This document shows, in pieces, positions 5,146 through 9,760 of a stretch of 9,760 bases of DNA. How positions within the stretch are numbered: position 1 is the stretch's first letter; the number at the start of each line of letters is the position of its first letter. A program made the position numbers and the translations under genes. The stretch comes from Caulobacteraceae bacterium. GTDB lineage: Bacteria > Pseudomonadota > Alphaproteobacteria > Caulobacterales > Caulobacteraceae. The notes beneath the pieces were generated by a model that saw nothing but the letters and a program-made list of their open reading frames with translations, did no database searches and was not told the origin of the DNA. The stretch lies in contig JASLDZ010000387.1 in assembly GCA_030151985.1 (NCBI GenBank), positions 1 through 9,760 on the forward strand. Reading direction: 5' to 3'.

Positions 5146-6858
5146 CTAAGCCGCCGCGCTCGCCTTCGGCCGGGCGCCCGTCCAGCGCGCCAGCACGGTG
5201 CGGAGGGCGCCGGCGTCCATCGGCTTGGTGAGGAAGTCGTCCATGCCGGCTTCGCGGCAGGCCCTCCGGTCGTCCTCGAAGGCGTTGGCGGTGAGGGCCA
5301 CGATGGGCGCGTCCACGCCGAGCGCGCGGATGGTGCGGGCCGCGGCCAGGCCGTCCATGCCGGGCATCCGCAGGTCCATCAGGATCAGGTCGAAACCCGT
5401 GCGGGCGGCCGCCTCGCACGCCTCCTGGCCGGAGGCGGCGCGTTCCACCTCGCAGCCCTCGCGCTCCAGGAGGGCGCGGGCCAGGAGCGCGTTCACCGGG
5501 TTGTCCTCGGCCAGCAGCACGCGCGCGCCCGCGGCGGCGGCCGGGGACTCGCGCTCGTCCTCGGCGGGGGGAGCGGCGGCTCCGTCGGCCAGGACGGCGC
5601 GGATGCGCAGCGCCACGGAGGCGCGTCGCAGGGGCTTGATGAGGTAGCCGGCGTAGCCTCCCGCGCGGGCCGCAGCGATGCGCTCGCGCTCCTCGGGGGC
5701 GAGCAGGATCAGGCTGGGCGGACCTGACGGCGCCCGCGCGGGGGCCGAGGCGCCGTCCACCAGCCGCACGTCGGCCCGAGGCTTGGCGCGGGCGCCGGGC
5801 GCGGCGATCACGGGTCGCCCGCCGGCCGCGCTGACCTGCATGGCCGCGGCCGCCGTCACCACCGGAGAGGCCGAGGCCAGGGCGACGGACACCCCCGCCA
5901 GCGCCTTGTCCGCCGCCTCGCTCCGGCCGACGGGCGCGGCGGCGGCGAAGTCGGCCTCGAAGGCGAACAGCGCGCCCTCGCCGGCGCGGCTCTGCACCGT
6001 CAGCTCGCCGCCGAAGGCGTCGGCCAAACGGCGCACGATGGCCAGCCCCAGGCCGGCGCCGCCCGCGCGGGCGCCAGCCTCGTCCTGCTCGAACTCCTCG
6101 AACACCCGCGCCTGCGCCTCGGGCGAGAGGCCGGGCCCGGTGTCGCGCACCGCCAGCCGCAGCCGCACGCGTCCGCGCGCCGCCGCCCGCGCGCGGGCGG
6201 TGACCAGCACGCCGCCGCTGCGCGTGAGCTTCACCGCGTTGCCGGCGAGGTTGAACAGGATCTGCCGCAGCCGCCCGTCGTCGGCCAGGACGTGCGGCGC
6301 CGCGCCCTCCATGCCCCAGGCGATCTCCACCCCGCCCGCGTGGGCGCGGGGGCTGAGCAGTTCGCACACGCCCCGCACCAGCCGCTCGACGTCGACCGGC
6401 GCCTCCTCCAGCTCCAGCCGGCCGGCGTCCAGACGCGCATAGTCCAGCACGTCGCTGACGAGACCGAGCAGGTGTTCGCCCGACTCCCGCAGCGCCGAGA
6501 GGTAGGCGGCCTGGGTGGCGTCCAGCGGCGTGCGGGCGAGGAGGTTGGCCATGCCCAGGACGCCGTTCAGCGGCGTGCGGATCTCGTGGCTGAGGGTGCT
6601 CAGCATCCGGGCGCGGCGAGCGACGCGGGGATCGGCGGCGATGGCCAGCACCGCCCCGTCGGCGAGGCGGGCCAGGCTCCAGGCGTCTCCCGTCGCGGCC
6701 GGCGGGCGCTGCGCAGGGTCGAGCGCGCGGAATGCGGCGTTGGAGGCCTGCACCGCGCCCCGCCGGTCGATCAGCGCGGCGGGCGGCTCCAGCGCCTCGA
6801 TGATCGAGGCGGCGGGGGGCGGCCTGCGAAGCGGGGGAGGCGGCTGGGGCGAGGTCAT
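5146..6858 (-). CDS. ShkA-like hybrid histidine kinase with pseudo-receiver and receiver domains
   Basis: This is a predicted cytoplasmic two-component hybrid kinase of 570 residues with no membrane segment. In order: a Pro-rich start (5-15); a short PAS-like segment (about 19-75, ALIDRRGAVQASNAAFRAL); a HisKA H-box LSHEIRTPLNG with H91; an ATPase domain with N-box NAVKLT (N207), G1 DTGPG (239-243) and G2 GGAGLGLAI (266-274); a degenerate receiver (about 321-423); a linker; and a true receiver (about 446-560) with E451/D452, phosphoacceptor D495, T523 and K545. The degenerate receiver has SAS where the acidic pair should be but keeps YLIKPLR (405-411). This order, soluble kinase followed by pseudo-receiver and receiver, matches Caulobacter ShkA, a cell-cycle kinase switched on by c-di-GMP; that identity is an inference. 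The ATG at 6858 has AGGA about 10 bases upstream. The gene diverges from the antiporter, and no cognate phosphotransferase or regulator is in view. Confidence 0.88.
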   Translation of the reverse strand: MTSPQPPPPLRRPPPAASIIEALEPPAALIDRRGAVQASNAAFRALDPAQRPPAATGDAWSLARLADGAVLAIAADPRVARRARMLSTLSHEIRTPLNGVLGMANLLARTPLDATQAAYLSALRESGEHLLGLVSDVLDYARLDAGRLELEEAPVDVERLVRGVCELLSPRAHAGGVEIAWGMEGAAPHVLADDGRLRQILFNLAGNAVKLTRSGGVLVTARARAAARGRVRLRLAVRDTGPGLSPEAQARVFEEFEQDEAGARAGGAGLGLAIVRRLADAFGGELTVQSRAGEGALFAFEADFAAAAPVGRSEAADKALAGVSVALASASPVVTAAAAMQVSAAGGRPVIAAPGARAKPRADVRLVDGASAPARAPSGPPSLILLAPEERERIAAARAGGYAGYLIKPLRRASVALRIRAVLADGAAAPPAEDERESPAAAAGARVLLAEDNPVNALLARALLEREGCEVERAASGQEACEAAARTGFDLILMDLRMPGMDGLAAARTIRALGVDAPIVALTANAFEDDRRACREAGMDDFLTKPMDAGALRTVLARWTGARPKASAAA

Positions 6859-6883
6859 CGCCCGCGATCCTGACCGTCCGGGC

Positions 6884-6898
6884 TTAAGCTCGCGTCAA
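6884..6898. promoter_or_regulatory. Possible CtrA box (one mismatch) in the kinase/antiporter divergent region
   Basis: TTAA at 6884-6887, seven bases, then TCAA at 6895-6898 fits the CtrA consensus TTAA-N7-TTAA with one mismatch. AT-rich matches are rare in this GC-rich sequence. The site is 26 bases upstream of the kinase start and 71 bases upstream of the chosen antiporter start. If the organism is one of the Caulobacteraceae, CtrA would be present. The assignment is tentative. Confidence 0.25.
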
Positions 6899-6968
6899 AC
6901 CGGCGACGGCGGCGGGCCGTCGCCCGCGCGCGGTGGCGCGGGCGGCCAAGCTGTGGTCGTGTCGGCGC

Positions 6969-8729
6969 ATGCTGGTGATCCTCACCCTCCTGCTCGTCGC
7001 CGCGGTGGTGATGGTGTCCCTGTCGCGGCGGGCGGGGTTCGGCTCGATCACGGGGTACCTGGCGGCCGGCGCCGTGATCGGCCCCTCGGGCCTGCGGCTG
7101 GTCACCGACGTGCGCAGCATCGAGGAGATCAGCGAGCTCGGCGTGCTGATGCTCCTGTTCCTGATCGGACTGGAGCTGCGGCTTCCGCGCATCTGGGCGA
7201 TGCGAAAGTCCGTGTTCGGCCTGGGCGCGGGGCAGATGCTGGTGGCGGGGGGCGCCCTCGCGATGCTGGCGCACATGGCGGGGGTGGACTGGCGGGCGTC
7301 CGCGATCCTGGGCGCCGGGCTGGCGCTGTCCTCGACCGCGATCGTGCTGCCGATGCTGAGCGAGCGGAACCTCCTGCAGCTCTCCTCCGGCCGCGACGCC
7401 TTCTCGGTGCTGCTGTTCCAGGACCTGGCCTCGGTGCCGCTGGTCGCCCTGGTGCCGGTGCTGGCGGGGGCGCAGGCCAGCGGGCCGGTCTGGCCCTCAG
7501 TGGTCAAGGCGGCGGCGGCGGTGGCGGCGATCCTCCTCGGCGGCCGCTACCTGGTCGGGCCGTTGTTCCGGGCTGTGGGCGGGGTGAAGACGCGGGAGGT
7601 GTTCACCGCCACCGCGCTCCTGGTCGTGGCCGGTGCCGCGGCGCTGGCGGGAGCGGCGGGGCTGCCGATGTCGCTCGGCGCCTTCGCCGCGGGCGTGGTC
7701 CTGAGCGAGAGCGAGTACCGCCACGAGCTGCAGGCCGATGTGGAGCCGTTCGAGGGCCTGCTGCTCGGCTTCTTCTTCATGTCGGTCGGCATGTCCGCGG
7801 ACCTGGCGCTGGCGTGGCGGGAGCCGGCGAACATCCTCCTGGGGGTAGGGGCGCTCCTGGGCGTGAAGGTCGCGGTCGGCTATGGGCTCGGCCGGCTTCG
7901 CGGGCAGGCGAACGACACCGCCGTGCGTTTCGCGCTCGCCATCCCGCAGGGCAGCGAGTTCGCCTTCGTGCTGTTCGGCGCGGCTGTGGCGGCGCACGCG
8001 CTGGCGCCCCAGGCGTCGGCGCGGGCGACGCTGGTGATCGCGCTCTCCATGCTGCTGAGCCCGATCCTGTTCTCGCAGTCCGAGCGCTGGCTGATGCCCC
8101 GGCTGGCCCCCTCCCGCAAACCGATCGACATCGAGGAGGTGAAGGACGCCGGTCCCGCGCCGGTGGTGATCTGCGGGTTCGGGCGCTTCGGCCAGATCGT
8201 CGGCCGCATCCTGCGGGCGCGCGGGATCGACTTCAACGCTCTGGATTCCGAGCCCGAGGTGATCGCGACGCTCGGCCGCTTCGGCCAGAAGATCTACTAC
8301 GGCGACGCCACCCGGCTCGACTTGCTCCGCGCCGCGGGCGTCGAGACCGCCAAGGTTCTGGTGATCGCCCTGCCGGACTCCGAGTCCTCCGTCGCTGTGG
8401 CGCGGCTGGCGCGGCTCCACTTCCCGAACGTGAAGGTGATGGCCCGCGTCCGCGATCGCCAGCACGCCTACCTGATGATGGACGAGGGGGCCGAGGTGAT
8501 CGTGCGGGAGATGTTCTTCTCCAGCATCCGCCTGGCCGAGCAGACGCTCGTCGCGCTCGGCCTGTCCGACGAAGAGGCCAAGCGCGTGGCCCACACCTTC
8601 CGCGAGCACGACGAGCAGATGCTGGTCGACGCGCACGCCTTCTACGAGGACGAGGCCAAGCTGGTGCAGAACGCCCAGCAGCGCGCCGAAGAGCTCCGCA
8701 ACATCCTGGAGGCCGACCGCCAGACCTGA
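6969..8729 (+). CDS. Kef-type monovalent cation:proton antiporter (CPA2) with RCK/TrkA-N domain
   Basis: This inner-membrane antiporter of the CPA2 family, like KefB/KefC, exchanges K+ (or Na+) for protons, usually in response to electrophile stress or cytoplasmic pH. From the ATG at 6969 it has 586 residues; E. coli KefC has 620. The first ~380 residues form a hydrophobic multi-helix exchanger domain with GYLAAGAVIGPSGL, GLELRLPRIWAMRK, LSSTAIVLPML (120-130), FQDLASVPL with conserved D152, and SEYRHELQADVEPFEG (248-263), the Kef motif preceding LLLGFFFMSVGMS. A cytosolic TrkA-N/RCK domain follows, with GFGRFG (403-408), ALDSEP and YYGDATRLDLL for nucleotide binding, then a charged helical tail. 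An in-frame GTG at 6933 would add 12 residues, but family homology starts at MLVILTLLLVAAVV. Neither start has a clear ribosome site. KefB and KefC cannot be separated from sequence alone, and no KefF/KefG partner is adjacent. Confidence 0.9.
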   Translation: MLVILTLLLVAAVVMVSLSRRAGFGSITGYLAAGAVIGPSGLRLVTDVRSIEEISELGVLMLLFLIGLELRLPRIWAMRKSVFGLGAGQMLVAGGALAMLAHMAGVDWRASAILGAGLALSSTAIVLPMLSERNLLQLSSGRDAFSVLLFQDLASVPLVALVPVLAGAQASGPVWPSVVKAAAAVAAILLGGRYLVGPLFRAVGGVKTREVFTATALLVVAGAAALAGAAGLPMSLGAFAAGVVLSESEYRHELQADVEPFEGLLLGFFFMSVGMSADLALAWREPANILLGVGALLGVKVAVGYGLGRLRGQANDTAVRFALAIPQGSEFAFVLFGAAVAAHALAPQASARATLVIALSMLLSPILFSQSERWLMPRLAPSRKPIDIEEVKDAGPAPVVICGFGRFGQIVGRILRARGIDFNALDSEPEVIATLGRFGQKIYYGDATRLDLLRAAGVETAKVLVIALPDSESSVAVARLARLHFPNVKVMARVRDRQHAYLMMDEGAEVIVREMFFSSIRLAEQTLVALGLSDEEAKRVAHTFREHDEQMLVDAHAFYEDEAKLVQNAQQRAEELRNILEADRQT

Positions 8730-8800
8730 CCGCACCGGGATGGACGGCGCGCCCGCCCGGCGCTACGCCGCCCGTGATCCGCCCCCGCAGAAGGTCGCGC

Positions 8801-9538
8801 ATGAGCCGCAAGGTCTACCCGGACGCCCGGTCCGCCCTCGATGGCCTGCTCCATGACGGCATGACGATCATGTCCGGCGGCTTCGGCCTCTGCGGCAACC
8901 CGGAGAACCTGATCGACGGCGTTCTGGCGTCGGGCGTGAAGGGCCTGACCGTCATCTCCAACAACTGCGGCGCCGACGAGCGGGGGCTGTGGGTGCTCCT
9001 GAACGCCGGGCAGATCGTGAAGATGGTCTCCAGCTACGTGGGCGAGAACAAGCTGTTCGCCGACCTCTACCTCTCGGGCAAGCTGGAGCTGGAGCTGAAC
9101 CCGCAGGGGACGCTGGCCGAGCGCATCCGGGCGGGGGGAGCCGGCATCCCCGCCTTCTTCACCAAGACCGGCGTCGGCACGGTGGTGGCCGAGGGCAAGC
9201 CCACGCAGGAGTTCGACGGCGAGACCTATGTCATGGAGCGCTGGCTGCGCGCCGACCTCTCCATCGTCAAGGCGTGGAAGGCCGACACCGAGGGCAACCT
9301 GATCTACCGGAAGACCGCGCGGAACTTCAATCCGATGATGGCCACCGCCGGCAAGGCGTGCGTGGCCGAGGTGGAGGAGATCGTCGAGGCCGGCGAACTC
9401 GACCCCGACGCGATCCACACGCCGGGCGTCTACGTCGACCGGCTGATCCAGAGCCGCGACCTGAAGAAGTGGATCGAGCAGCGCACCGTGCGCCAGCGGC
9501 CCGAAGCGGCACCGGCTGCCGTCGGCTCGGAGGTCTGA
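8801..9538 (+). CDS. scoA: 3-oxoacid CoA-transferase subunit A (succinyl-CoA:3-ketoacid type)
   Basis: This is the alpha subunit of a class I CoA-transferase that moves CoA from succinyl-CoA to acetoacetate, used in acetoacetate, ketone-body or polyhydroxybutyrate breakdown. The 245 residues fit the family (about 220-240). Typical motifs are MSGGFGLCGNPENLID near residues 24-39, NNCGADERGLWVLLNAGQI (about 56-74), SSYVGENK, ELNPQGTLAERIRAGGAGIPAFFTKTGVGT (about 105-130), and ARNFNPMMATAGK near residues 170-185. The ATG at 8801 has AGAAGG about six bases upstream. A 71-base gap with only a small CGGCG-CTA-CGCCG hairpin at 8758-8770 separates it from the antiporter gene, so it may have its own promoter. 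It is followed one base later by subunit B. AtoD-type acetyl-CoA:acetoacetate transferase is the main alternative reading. Confidence 0.92.
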   Translation: MSRKVYPDARSALDGLLHDGMTIMSGGFGLCGNPENLIDGVLASGVKGLTVISNNCGADERGLWVLLNAGQIVKMVSSYVGENKLFADLYLSGKLELELNPQGTLAERIRAGGAGIPAFFTKTGVGTVVAEGKPTQEFDGETYVMERWLRADLSIVKAWKADTEGNLIYRKTARNFNPMMATAGKACVAEVEEIVEAGELDPDAIHTPGVYVDRLIQSRDLKKWIEQRTVRQRPEAAPAAVGSEV

Positions 9539-9539
9539 G

Positions 9540-9760
<221 letters not shown>

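Noticed and set aside
5120..6367. Second minus-strand open frame within the kinase gene
   Set aside because: Low-complexity Arg/Gly/Ala product, entirely overlapped by the kinase frame with its complete HisKA, ATPase and receiver motifs.
6933..6971. Earlier GTG start for the antiporter
   Set aside because: It would add 12 residues (ARAAKLWSCRR) before the first helix with no ribosome site; family proteins start right at the hydrophobic helix.
6515..9538. 1007-codon plus-strand open frame ending with the scoA sequence
   Set aside because: Only the part from 8801 is a real protein (ScoA). The upstream part is antisense to the kinase and out of frame with the antiporter.

Overview
The window is about 70% GC by eye, densely coded, and carries interspersed GC-rich inverted repeats. 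Gene content points to an alphaproteobacterium, most likely in the Caulobacteraceae (Caulobacter, Phenylobacterium or Brevundimonas type). The evidence is a fold-III ornithine decarboxylase beside a bacterial deoxyhypusine-synthase-like gene, and a hybrid kinase laid out like Caulobacter ShkA. This taxonomic call rests on family resemblance and composition, not on a database search.

Layout. 1-443 (minus): the N-terminal 147 residues of a PhnC-type phosphonate ABC transporter ATPase, running off the left edge. 444-775: a 332-base divergent region that serves as the leader of the next gene and holds several possible RNA control elements. 776-2035 (plus): ornithine/lysine decarboxylase with a TTG start. 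2046-2155: a perfect 35-bp inverted repeat. 2241-3320 (plus): deoxyhypusine-synthase-like protein. 3362-4177 (minus): exported SIMPL (DUF541) protein. 4255-4968 (plus): endonuclease III (nth), divergent from the SIMPL gene, with a 10-bp-arm palindrome between them. 4954-5134: a second, different nested inverted repeat that includes the end of nth. 5146-6858 (minus): hybrid histidine kinase with a degenerate receiver followed by a true receiver. 6969-8729 (plus): Kef-type cation:proton antiporter with an RCK domain. 8801-9538 and 9540-9760 (plus): 3-oxoacid CoA-transferase subunits A and B, the latter cut by the right edge.

How the genes work together. The decarboxylase makes putrescine (or cadaverine), and the DHS-like enzyme next to it is expected to handle an aminobutyl group from a polyamine, so 776-3320 reads as a polyamine locus. 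scoA and scoB are a tightly coupled two-subunit enzyme. The kinase and the antiporter are divergent and share a 110-base promoter region with a near-match to a CtrA box. The SIMPL, nth and phnC genes look like independent housekeeping or envelope genes.

I saw no tRNA, rRNA, CRISPR array, insertion sequence or phage gene. The most interesting signals are the layered RNA features in the decarboxylase leader, the substituted active site of the DHS-like protein, and the possible c-di-GMP-responsive pseudo-receiver in the kinase.
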